The notes below the pieces were generated by a model. The model was not told where the DNA came from and searched no databases. It saw only the letters and a list, made by a program, of their open reading frames with translations. From Gemmatimonadota bacterium (GTDB lineage: Bacteria > Latescibacterota > UBA2968 > UBA8231): DNA of 42,463 nucleotides. Below, in pieces: positions 32,676-40,830 of this stretch. Positions within the stretch are counted from its first letter, which is position 1. Each line of letters opens with the position of its first letter. A program made the translations under genes and the position numbers. The stretch is taken from the NCBI GenBank assembly GCA_018673255.1, contig JABHDC010000234.1:1-42463 (forward strand), read 5' to 3'.

Positions 32676-34049
32676 ATGCGCTCGGCCCATGCCGCCCCCT
32701 CGCCTGAATCTGAGCGCGCCCTGCTGAACAACCGGCAGATCTTCCTGCTGTGGTTCCCCCTGGCCATCAGCGCCATGATGATGACGGGCGAGATCGTGCT
32801 GGTGCAGGCTGCCGTCGGCCGCCTGCCCGACGCCAAACTCATGCTCGCCGCCCTGGGCGTCATGTTCTGGCTGGAAGTCCTGATCGAATCACCGCTGATC
32901 ATGCTCCTCTCCACCAGCACGGCGCTGACCACTTCAGCACAGGCCTATCGCGTGCTGCGGCGATTCATGATCCATCTGAATCTCGGCGTCACCGTCATCG
33001 CCCTGGCCATCGCCTTCATCGATCCCGTCTTCGACCTGCTCCTGCGGAGCTGGATGGGGATCCCGGATGTCGTAGCCGGTCCCACCCAGACCGGCATGCA
33101 GATCATGTCCTTCTGGTCTGCCGCCATCGGCTGGCGTCGCTTCAACCAGGGCATCCTCATTCGTTACGGTCAGCCGCGCCAGGTGACCTTGGGTACCCTG
33201 GTCCGGCTGACCACCTCGGCCCTGACAGCGACATCTCTCGTCTACTACGGCGCTCTCTCCGGCATCGTCGTCGCCGCCACGACCTTCATGCTCGGTGTCG
33301 CATCGGAAGCCTTGTACGCCTGGTGGCGATCTCGCGCCATCATCCGCCGTCACCTGCTCCACGATGAAGTACCACCGGCCGAACCCCTGACCTACCGAGC
33401 CGTCGTCGACTTCCACGTGCCCCTGGCCGCCACCTCGATCCTCTCCTTCATCGTCATGCCCCTGATCAATGCGGGCCTGGCACGCATGCAGTCTCCCTAC
33501 GAGTCGCTGGCCGCCTGGCCCATCATCTACTCGGTCATGTTGCTGTTCAGAGGGCCAGGAATCGCCTTGCCCGAAGCCGTCATCGCCCTGCTGCGCACCA
33601 CCAGCGATCTGGCCCCCCTGCGGCGTTTCTGCTTCACCGTCGCCGGGGCCTCATCCGCCCTGCTAGCCGTCTTCGTGCTGACGCCACTGTTGCTGTTCTA
33701 TCTGGAATTCGTCGTGGAAGCGCCGGCCGAACTGGAGGCCCTGATCAAGACGGGCCTGATCTGCGGCCTGGCCCTGCCCGGCCTGGCGGCGGCCAGCAAC
33801 TACTACCGCGGCATGCTCATGGCCGGACGCGCCACGAGAATCGTCTACTGGGGCATGGCCGCCTATCTGGTGATCACCGCATCGGGCATCGCCGCCGGCG
33901 TGGGGTGGCAACTTCCAGGCATCACCACAACCGTGAGCGCCGTCATCATCGCCACCTTGGTGGAGACGATCTATCTCGCCTGGCGATCGAGGCCCGTTCG
34001 AATTGCACGATGGCCACAGGAAGTGACCGTCGCTGACACGAACGCCTGA
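32676..34049 (+). CDS. MATE/ANKH-like multidrug-oligosaccharidyl-polysaccharide (MOP) superfamily transporter
   Basis: From the ATG at 32676 the protein has 457 residues with about 12 hydrophobic helices, the size of MATE and related flippases. The first helix follows a short cytoplasmic N-terminus (LLNNRQIFLLWFPLAIS). Characteristic segments are EVLIESPLIMLLSTSTAL near 80, FNQGILIRYGQ near 160, VPLAATSILSFIVMPLIN near 255, and YYRGMLMAGRATRIVYWG near 375. An upstream GTG (32547) is unlikely. The substrate is unknown. It converges with the sensor kinase gene with only 37 bases between. Residues 378-389 are repeated, with only synonymous changes, at 38167-38202. Confidence 0.7.
   Translation: MRSAHAAPSPESERALLNNRQIFLLWFPLAISAMMMTGEIVLVQAAVGRLPDAKLMLAALGVMFWLEVLIESPLIMLLSTSTALTTSAQAYRVLRRFMIHLNLGVTVIALAIAFIDPVFDLLLRSWMGIPDVVAGPTQTGMQIMSFWSAAIGWRRFNQGILIRYGQPRQVTLGTLVRLTTSALTATSLVYYGALSGIVVAATTFMLGVASEALYAWWRSRAIIRRHLLHDEVPPAEPLTYRAVVDFHVPLAATSILSFIVMPLINAGLARMQSPYESLAAWPIIYSVMLLFRGPGIALPEAVIALLRTTSDLAPLRRFCFTVAGASSALLAVFVLTPLLLFYLEFVVEAPAELEALIKTGLICGLALPGLAAASNYYRGMLMAGRATRIVYWGMAAYLVITASGIAAGVGWQLPGITTTVSAVIIATLVETIYLAWRSRPVRIARWPQEVTVADTNA
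33807..33842 (+). repeat. 36-base repeat, copy in the MATE-like gene
   Basis: Within the MATE-like coding sequence this segment encodes RGMLMAGRATRI. It matches 38167-38202 at 34 of 36 positions, in the same orientation. The two differences (GCC/GCA, AGA/CGA) are synonymous. Confidence 0.8.
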
Positions 34050-34086
34050 GCCTGCCAGGTGAGCCAGCTCCGGGTGTCCTGATCCC

Positions 34087-37000
34087 TCAGACACGACCGC
34101 CTGAGTCTGACGACTGCAGATCCGGGTGAGACTGCAGATTCCGTGGCAGAACCAGCGTGAAACAGGTCCCCTGTCCCTCAACGCTCTCGGCGCGAATCTC
34201 GCCGCGGTGTTTCTCAATGATCTTGTAGCTGATCGACAGACCCAGGCCGGTGCCGACACCGACACCCTTGGTGGTAAATCCGGGATCGAAGATGCGGCGC
34301 AGGTTATCCTCCTTGATGCCATGGCCCGAATCCTCGATGGCGACATAGACCGCCTCATCATCGGACCAGGTGCGGATGCCAATCTGGCCGCGTTCGCCGT
34401 CGAGGGCGTGAATGGCATTCGACAGCAGATTCATGAACACCTGATTGAGCTCCTGTGGATAACACCGGAGGCTGGGCAGGTCACCATATTCGAGCTTCAC
34501 CTCAACCGTGTTCTTCAGCTGGTGGTTCAACAGACTCAGCGTGCTGTCCAGACCCTCATGCAGGTCGGCGTCCTGCATCTGCGCCTCGTCGAGGCGCGCG
34601 AAGTTGCGCAGACTGCTGACGATGCGTTCAATGCGCTCGGTACCAGTGAGAGAGATCTCCGTGTTCTCCTCCAGCGTGCTCAGGGCTCGCAGGAAACGCT
34701 CATTGTCCAGAAGCGCCTCCAGCGTCGTGTTGCCGTGGATCATCTCGGTGATGCGTTCGATGCAGCGCCGCGAAGTATCGGCGGCACTGCTCACGGCCCC
34801 CATGGGGCTGTTGATCTCGTGGGCGACGCCGGCCACCAGCAGTCCCAGGGAGGCCATCTTCTCCTGCACGAGCATCTGCCCCTGTGTTTGGCGCAGTTCC
34901 TCGGTGCGTTCCTCCACCCGCGCCTCAAGTCCATCGCGGGCGCGACTCAGACTGCGATTGCGCCGAATGATGAGACCCGCCTGCCAGAGAATGAGACCGA
35001 CAGAAATCGCCAGCGCCATCCACATGGCGATGCGGTAGCCGGGCAATCGGACGCTGAGTCGTACCTGGGCCGGCGCCTGTGAATAGGACAGATCACGGTC
35101 CACAGCCACGACCTCAAAGGTGAAATCCCCGCGCGGCAGATCGAGGAATTCAGCGCGCCCGACGTAGGTGCTGCGCCATTCGTCCTCGTATCCCACCAGT
35201 CGGTATCGGTAGCCCATCGCTTCGGGCCGCGTCTTGAAGCTGATGCCGGTGAATTCGAAAGTGACCAGGTCGTGGGCCGTTGTCAGTTCAAGTGCCGCGA
35301 TGGGCCCGTGCCGCCCCTCATCAGAGACAACATCGGTGATCACGATCGGCGGCGGCGTGTGCGATCGCTGGTATCTCGTCAGTCCTGCCGTCGAACCGAT
35401 CCAGACATTGTCGTTGCGATCCTGATACAGCTCACGCACGCTGTTGCCGATCAGCCCGTCCCGTCGCAACAGAGTCTGGAAGATCTGACCATCGAAGCGA
35501 TTCACCCCGGCGTCGGTCCCCAGCCACAGATGGCCGGCGACATCCCGCATCAGGGCCTGCACCCGATTGCTGGCGAGGCCATCCTCGACACGATAGGTGG
35601 TGAAATGCTGTCCGTCGAAATGGCTCAGCCCATTGTGTGTCCCGAACCACATGCCATCTTCGTCGGCCAGGGCCACCCAGACACTGTCACTGGCCAACCC
35701 ATCGATGGTGGTGTAATTGGTGAACACCTTCCCATCGAAGCTGCTGACGCCACCGCCCCAGGTGCACAGCCACAGGTTCCCAACCGAGTCCACCAGGCTG
35801 GAATACAGGAGATCGTGACCAAGGCCCTGCCGCGTAGTGAAGCGGGAGAAGTGCTGGCCATCCCAGCGGCTCAGCCCCCCACCCCAGGTGCCCAGCCAGA
35901 GGGCGTCATCGAAACCATCGATGATGAAACTCACCGGAAACTGCAGCATCCCCGGCGCCAGAGGGAAGCTCGACATGACACCGTTGCGATAGCGACTGAC
36001 ACCACGCGCCGTACCCACCCAGAGAGTTCCCGCCCGGTCTTCTGCCAGCGACCACACCTCGTTATCGGCGAGACCATCACTGGTGGTAAGGGTGCTCAGA
36101 TGCTGACCGTCATACCGACTCAAGCCTCCCGAACGGCGCGCCCCGCTACCGACCCACAGATCACCATGTCGGTCCTGCAGGATCGACGAGACACCGCTGC
36201 CCGGCAGACCTTCGCGGGTCGAGAATGTGGCGAAGCGCTCGTCGTAGCGGCTCGCACCGTCGTCGGTGCCGACCCAAAGGACGCCCTCGCGATCCTCACC
36301 GAAGCCGAGCACGACGTCACTGGCCAGGCCGTCCCGCACCGAGTAGCTGACAAAACCATGCCCATCATAGACGCTGACGCCGCCACCGTAGGTGCCGACC
36401 CAGATCTTGCCCGACCGATCCTCGTGCAGAGCCCAGACATCGCCCGCGGCAAGGCCGTCGGTCACGGTGAAATGGGTGAAGGCTCCCCCGTCGTAACGGC
36501 TGATCCCGGCCTCGGTGCCAAACCAGATGCGCCCCTCACTGTCCTCAAGCACCGGCCGTACCTGGGTATCGCTCAGACCATCGGCGGAGGTGAAGGTGGT
36601 GAAGCCGCTGTCGTCGAGCCGACACAGACCGCGCCCCCAGATCCCCATCCAGACATCGCCCTGGCGGTCGACGATAACCGAGCGCACCTGATTGCCGGGC
36701 AGGCCGTCGGCGACGGAGTAGTTGGTGAACTCCCAGCCATCATAGCTCACCAGACCCGCATCGGTGGCGATCCACATTTTACCCGATGCCTCGATGGCAA
36801 GGCCACGGATCTGATTGCTGGGAAGCCCGTCCGCAGTGGTGAAACTGGTAATCTCGTCGTCGCCGACGCGGCTCAAGCCTCCATCGGTGCCCACCCACAG
36901 CGCGCCGCTGCTGTCGGCCACCATGCAGCGCACCTCGTCGGCGGCCAGCCCCTGTGCGTGGCCAACATTGAGCAGGTAGCGGCCATCGAACCTGCTCAGA

Positions 37001-38088
37001 CCAGCCTCGGTGCCGATCCAGAGATAACCGCGCTTGTCCTGCAACAGGTCACGGACCCAGTTGCCGGGCAGTCCATCGGCAACGCCCATGCTTTGCCAGA
37101 CATCTTTGCGGAATCCCTCACCCGCTTCAACCAGGGATCCCTTGCCGGTGGCGACGGTCACACCCCGGGCAGCCGGTACGATAAGCTTCAGATCGGTGGG
37201 CACCGCCGGCGACACGGTGGCCGTGACGGCTCGATGACGGGTCCTGGCCCCGATCACGTCCACTCGGTACGCACCGGCGGGCAGGCGCAGCGCTAAGCGA
37301 CCGTCCCCGTCGGTCGCCTCAATGACTGTCAGGTCGGCGTGGTCGAGGGCCTGCAACTGCACGCGACGTCCAGCCACAGGCCCCGCCGCTTCCTCCCGCA
37401 GAACGAGACCACGCAACTGCCCGGTCCTGCCACCGCCGTCGGTGACCACCACATCGCCAAGGCGCTCACCATCCACGGTCTTGGCAATACCTTCCCCCCA
37501 GGTCATCCAGCTGAAAGAGCCATCGGCATCCTTGTCCGTGACGACGATATCGAGACCGATGCTGCGATTCCGGGCCTGCCCTATATCCACACTCCACTCA
37601 TACCGGTGGAGTTGGTCACCCCGCTGCCAGCGCACCTGCGTTGCCGAGGAGGCCCGCTGTAGGGACGCTGACACCCGTGTACCGTAGACATAATGTTGCT
37701 CGGGCAGACCGGCGGCGACGTGGCCGGTGTCTATGTAGAGCTCGCAGCCGTCGTTGGTGTTCCAGAAGACGTTACTGCTGGTATCGATAACCACCGACTG
37801 ATCCTCGACCCTGAGGGCGACATACAACCGGTGGCGATCTGCACTGTAGCCGACACGAAATGCCGCTGACAGATCCTGCTGATCCGTCGGCGCTTGACCG
37901 TATTCGACCATCCCGATCTCGTACCAGGGCGCCTCCTCTGGCCAATCGGCGAAATCACCATCAATGGCGATATCGCCCACCGGCACAGCGACGGCGACCG
38001 CGGCGTTATGTGCCGAGGCAGGTATCCCGGCACATAGAATCAGCAGACAGATGCAGTGGAAGGCGGCGTATCGCTGACCGGCTGGCAT
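34087..38088 (-). CDS. Sensor histidine kinase with CBM9-like domain, 14 Reg_prop blades and Y_Y_Y domain
   Basis: The ATG at 38088 gives 1333 residues with a signal peptide over about 1-26. Periplasmic order: a CBM9-like domain (about 35-210, DGDFADWPEEAPW), a carboxypeptidase-regulatory/CnaB-like beta domain (about 225-310), and 14 Reg_prop repeats of the form GLxxxxV..D..G.LWvGT..GlSRyDG (about 325-925), enough for two seven-bladed propellers. A Y_Y_Y-type domain comes last (about 935-1005). One transmembrane helix and a coiled coil follow (to about 1075). The HisKA His is 1090 (VAHEINSPMG), the N box is NLLSNAIHA near 1220, and the G boxes are EDSGHG and GTGLGLSIS. There is no receiver or DNA-binding domain, so a separate response regulator, not in the window, is needed. 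Glycan sensing is inferred from the CBM9-like and propeller domains. Confidence 0.93.
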   Translation of the reverse strand: MPAGQRYAAFHCICLLILCAGIPASAHNAAVAVAVPVGDIAIDGDFADWPEEAPWYEIGMVEYGQAPTDQQDLSAAFRVGYSADRHRLYVALRVEDQSVVIDTSSNVFWNTNDGCELYIDTGHVAAGLPEQHYVYGTRVSASLQRASSATQVRWQRGDQLHRYEWSVDIGQARNRSIGLDIVVTDKDADGSFSWMTWGEGIAKTVDGERLGDVVVTDGGGRTGQLRGLVLREEAAGPVAGRRVQLQALDHADLTVIEATDGDGRLALRLPAGAYRVDVIGARTRHRAVTATVSPAVPTDLKLIVPAARGVTVATGKGSLVEAGEGFRKDVWQSMGVADGLPGNWVRDLLQDKRGYLWIGTEAGLSRFDGRYLLNVGHAQGLAADEVRCMVADSSGALWVGTDGGLSRVGDDEITSFTTADGLPSNQIRGLAIEASGKMWIATDAGLVSYDGWEFTNYSVADGLPGNQVRSVIVDRQGDVWMGIWGRGLCRLDDSGFTTFTSADGLSDTQVRPVLEDSEGRIWFGTEAGISRYDGGAFTHFTVTDGLAAGDVWALHEDRSGKIWVGTYGGGVSVYDGHGFVSYSVRDGLASDVVLGFGEDREGVLWVGTDDGASRYDERFATFSTREGLPGSGVSSILQDRHGDLWVGSGARRSGGLSRYDGQHLSTLTTSDGLADNEVWSLAEDRAGTLWVGTARGVSRYRNGVMSSFPLAPGMLQFPVSFIIDGFDDALWLGTWGGGLSRWDGQHFSRFTTRQGLGHDLLYSSLVDSVGNLWLCTWGGGVSSFDGKVFTNYTTIDGLASDSVWVALADEDGMWFGTHNGLSHFDGQHFTTYRVEDGLASNRVQALMRDVAGHLWLGTDAGVNRFDGQIFQTLLRRDGLIGNSVRELYQDRNDNVWIGSTAGLTRYQRSHTPPPIVITDVVSDEGRHGPIAALELTTAHDLVTFEFTGISFKTRPEAMGYRYRLVGYEDEWRSTYVGRAEFLDLPRGDFTFEVVAVDRDLSYSQAPAQVRLSVRLPGYRIAMWMALAISVGLILWQAGLIIRRNRSLSRARDGLEARVEERTEELRQTQGQMLVQEKMASLGLLVAGVAHEINSPMGAVSSAADTSRRCIERITEMIHGNTTLEALLDNERFLRALSTLEENTEISLTGTERIERIVSSLRNFARLDEAQMQDADLHEGLDSTLSLLNHQLKNTVEVKLEYGDLPSLRCYPQELNQVFMNLLSNAIHALDGERGQIGIRTWSDDEAVYVAIEDSGHGIKEDNLRRIFDPGFTTKGVGVGTGLGLSISYKIIEKHRGEIRAESVEGQGTCFTLVLPRNLQSHPDLQSSDSGGRV

Positions 38089-38166
38089 TAGGGGACCTGA
38101 CGGGTGAAGTGGTACCGCGGGGCAAACGAGGCCGTGGCCATACACGAGATGGCGACGATAGAAGAA

Positions 38167-38202
38167 CGCGGCATGCTCATGGCAGGACGCGCCACGCGAA
38201 TC
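38167..38202 (+). repeat. 36-base repeat, stray copy upstream of the sensor kinase
   Basis: This copy lies in the 169-base gap between the pectate-lyase-like gene and the kinase start. On the plus strand it sits in a 23-codon frame from the ATG at 38149, reading MATIEERGMLMAGRATRIHR before three more codons. Flanking sequence does not match the MATE gene, so only this core is shared. It may be a gene remnant or a copied fragment. Confidence 0.75.
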
Positions 38203-38257
38203 CACCGAATTCTGCTATGATGGTCAAGCTGGAGACCCCGGAGCCGAAACACCCCCA

Positions 38258-39232
38258 TCACGACCCGATTCGCCGAGCCCGGATCGTCGCTCCACCATTG
38301 CAGTTGAAGACATCCCTCGCCCCAACTCCCCCCACGACGACCCAGTAGTTGATATCGGCTATGCCGAGATCGGCAGGGTCGTTGATATCGTAGACCGTCG
38401 CCTGCCAGGCGTTGCCCTTATCCGTCTGCTTCGGCCCGGCCTTCTCGATATTCAGCTGCTCGATGCAGAACCCGTGCTGGCCCGTCACCGTCACCATGTT
38501 CGGGCATCGATACGCACCCACCCGGCCAAAACGAGAGGCATGATGCGCCTGGACGAATTCCAGGCCATTCACGTTGCTCGCCACCACGATGTTGTCAGCG
38601 TCCGTGTGCTCGTTGACGACGATCCCCGTGTGATAACCCGTTACCACCAGATTCCGCAGAATCGTGAAGGCCGCATTGTTACAGGCCGGAGTGATCAGGC
38701 CCTTCGTGCCATGAGTCGGCATCGATGCCTGCACGTTGTAGACGCCTGTATTAACGACCACGCTCTCGACCCTGCATTGCTGCACGCATTGCAGGTCGAT
38801 CCCCCCGATCTGCGGGTCATCATAGGTCCGGACCTCCAGGTCTCTGACGATCACGTGCAGCATCGAGAACTGGCCGTAGGGCGCGGTCGGATCAGGCGTG
38901 GCGGCGATCACTGCAGGACCTGACGTGGCGAGCCCCTTGATGATCGTGCCATTGTCCATGGGCATGCATGCCCCGATCGTCCCGAAGACCGGTGCAGGTT
39001 GCCCCTCGCCAACGATCTCTATGACGAGCCAGCTTTTCGCCCGGAAGGGCGGAATCGTGATGCGACCGCGATAGACCCCGGCAGGGATGTAGATCCTGCC
39101 GCCCCCCGCTTCGATGGCCGCCTCCACGCAGGCTGAAAAGGCAGAGGTGTTGTCCGTGTCGTCGTCACCGACGGCGCCAAAGTCGAGGACATTGAATGTC
39201 CGTGAGGGTTCTGAGGATCTCTCTTCGGTCAC
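38258..39232 (-). CDS. Pectate-lyase-superfamily (right-handed beta-helix) protein
   Basis: The start is a GTG at 39232, strongly set by AGGAGG 7 bases upstream (GAAGGAGGCACCCGC), giving 324 residues. The N-terminus has the Pectate_lyase_3 pattern: FNVLDFGAVGDDDTDNTSAF followed by AGGGRIYIPAGVYR. Later strands with regular IVV/NVNG spacing (VVTGYHTGIVVNEHTDADN) suggest a parallel beta-helix. No signal peptide precedes the domain, so it is cytoplasmic or uses another route, as with phage-like or surface-layer proteins. The enzyme activity is not certain because catalytic Asp residues of GH28 are not obvious. It follows the DUF433 gene on the same strand by 143 bases. Confidence 0.78.
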   Translation of the reverse strand: MTEERSSEPSRTFNVLDFGAVGDDDTDNTSAFSACVEAAIEAGGGRIYIPAGVYRGRITIPPFRAKSWLVIEIVGEGQPAPVFGTIGACMPMDNGTIIKGLATSGPAVIAATPDPTAPYGQFSMLHVIVRDLEVRTYDDPQIGGIDLQCVQQCRVESVVVNTGVYNVQASMPTHGTKGLITPACNNAAFTILRNLVVTGYHTGIVVNEHTDADNIVVASNVNGLEFVQAHHASRFGRVGAYRCPNMVTVTGQHGFCIEQLNIEKAGPKQTDKGNAWQATVYDINDPADLGIADINYWVVVGGVGARDVFNCNGGATIRARRIGS

Positions 39233-39375
39233 GCGGGTGCCTCCTTCGTGAAAGCCTTATCTGATGAATGACACCAAGATATGACCGGCCCGGACAGGCG
39301 TCCCTGATCTGCCGGCGACGCCCAGGCCGGCTTCCATATCTGCACGTATTGAAGGTGGCCGCCGCTTCAGACGCA

Positions 39376-39591
39376 TCAAGCTGGCACATCAGCAAACAGG
39401 CGCCTCTTCGCTTCCTCAAGAACCGCCACCGCTGCATCGCGCGAAACAGACGGAAAGTCTTCCGCGAAGTCATCGAGAGAAGAACTCCCCTCGAGGTAGT
39501 CAAACAGGGTCTGAACCGTCACTCGGGTACCCGTGAAACAGAGCGTGCCACTCATAATCGCCGGGTTGCGACTCACGTGGATGACAGTCAT
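39376..39591 (-). CDS. DUF433 family protein (antitoxin-like)
   Basis: This 71-residue protein starts at an ATG with AAGGAG 5 bases upstream. The DUF433 signature is clear: I-x-RNPAIMSGTLCFTGTRV then LFDYLEGSSSLDDFAEDFP and a final helix AVAVLEEAKRRL. DUF433 proteins have a winged-helix-like fold and are often antitoxins of VapBC45-type pairs, with a DUF5615 PIN-like toxin downstream. No such toxin is recognisable in the 143 bases after it, so this copy looks solitary. It may be a remnant of a toxin-antitoxin pair or may act alone. Confidence 0.85.
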   Translation of the reverse strand: MTVIHVSRNPAIMSGTLCFTGTRVTVQTLFDYLEGSSSLDDFAEDFPSVSRDAAVAVLEEAKRRLFADVPA

Positions 39592-39665
39592 CGGGACTCC
39601 TTGCAGGTAGCTCGCGGTCTTCCAAGGTATGATGTCCTGCTGCTCACCTCTGACCTGGACCCACT

Positions 39666-40817
39666 TCAGGTTTTCACCAACCAGCGATCGAGCCAGGCGA
39701 AAGCATCCTCCTGCATCTGGATCGTCAGTGAGTGCGGCTCATCATAGAACCCACAGTGATACCGATCCCCGGCGCCAACCTGCTCGTACACCTGCCCGAT
39801 CTTCATATCCGCCGCCTCCATGCTCTCCATCGGATACAGACCATCCTGAGAACAGTTGAGGACCATCAGTGGGTTGGGTACGCTCAAGGTTGCCACGTCA
39901 GGCACATCGAGGAATTCGAGCATGCCGGGCACATAGACCATCCACGTGTGATTGCGGAACTTGTCGCGCATCTGCAGCGGATAACTGGGCATCCAGCCGG
40001 CGACAACGCCCACGCTCACCCGCGGATCGAGGGCAAACAGGTGGGCACTGCGGAATCCACCGATGGACAGACCCATCGACGCGACCCGGGTTGCATCCAC
40101 TTCGGGTCGTGTCAGCAGGTAGGTGAGACTGGCTCGATCCCCCTGGAACAGCACACCCGGCCATGTGACGCCACTGGCAAACAGATACTTGGCGAGGATG
40201 TGCTCGTGGCCCTGAGCAAAGCGGTTGAAGGCCGCGATCTTCCGATCCAGGTCGTCCGACGCAAGACCCGGGAAGCCTTGAGTGAAATCCGGCGACACAC
40301 GGGTGTGATCCAGGCGCTGCGAACCGAAGTAGAACGCGTCCGGACACAGCACCACGTATCCCCTGCGCGCCAGTTCATCGGCGTACGGTCGCCCCTCGTA
40401 CGCCCTCTCGACGAAGTGCTCCAGCGCTTTCGGCGCGCCATCCCATGACGTCAGCTTCTCCTTCCCGTAGTAGTAGAAGGCCCCGTGGTCGTGCAGGGCA
40501 ACCACCGCCGGCGCCGGCTCCACCAGTCCATCGGGAATCAACAGGAAGGCTTCCGCCTCGCGGCCAGGCGACGTCTGATATCGAACCGTGTGGCGCGTGA
40601 ACCCGTCCGCCTGCTCGACTGCGAGCACCTCTGGCTGAAGATCCACCGGCTCAGGGTCGAAATGCAGAAGCTCCTGCATCTTGGCCCGACCACGTGTCCG
40701 CCATTCTTCCAGGTCGGGCCATTCCCGCGCCAGATAGGACAGCGACATGGCAGCGCCATCGGCCCGGCTCTGCAACCAGGGATAGAGATCCCCCGTATCG
40801 GCATGGTTCCCGCCCAC
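39666..40817 (-). CDS. Alpha/beta hydrolase, dienelactone-hydrolase / acetyl-xylan-esterase-like
   Basis: The start is a GTG at 40817 set by GGAGG 7 bases upstream, 13 bases after the DUF4838 gene stop. The 383-residue protein has the catalytic triad Ser251 (MGLSIGGFRSA), Asp325 (NCSQDGLYP) and His362 (YDEPHSL). An oxyanion segment ALHDHGAFYYYGKEK is near 107-121. The N-terminal 80 residues (LEEWRTRGRAKMQELL) match the extended family in Gram-negative glycan loci. There is no signal peptide, so it is cytoplasmic, probably a deacetylase or carboxylesterase for imported sugar esters. Its position between two glycan-related genes supports this. Confidence 0.85.
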   Translation of the reverse strand: MGGNHADTGDLYPWLQSRADGAAMSLSYLAREWPDLEEWRTRGRAKMQELLHFDPEPVDLQPEVLAVEQADGFTRHTVRYQTSPGREAEAFLLIPDGLVEPAPAVVALHDHGAFYYYGKEKLTSWDGAPKALEHFVERAYEGRPYADELARRGYVVLCPDAFYFGSQRLDHTRVSPDFTQGFPGLASDDLDRKIAAFNRFAQGHEHILAKYLFASGVTWPGVLFQGDRASLTYLLTRPEVDATRVASMGLSIGGFRSAHLFALDPRVSVGVVAGWMPSYPLQMRDKFRNHTWMVYVPGMLEFLDVPDVATLSVPNPLMVLNCSQDGLYPMESMEAADMKIGQVYEQVGAGDRYHCGFYDEPHSLTIQMQEDAFAWLDRWLVKT

Positions 40818-40830
40818 GTCAGTGCCTCCG

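Noticed and set aside
35272..37296. A 674-codon open frame on the plus strand opposite the sensor kinase
   Set aside because: It mirrors the Reg_prop repeats on the other strand, and its own periodic GADP-type pattern is a by-product of them. The kinase is a well-matched gene across the same bases, and the frame has no family motif.
39233..39375. A DUF5615/PIN-type toxin after DUF433
   Set aside because: The three forward frames in these 143 bases give no acid-rich PIN-like pattern; the only frame opening with ATG yields a short Arg-rich peptide.
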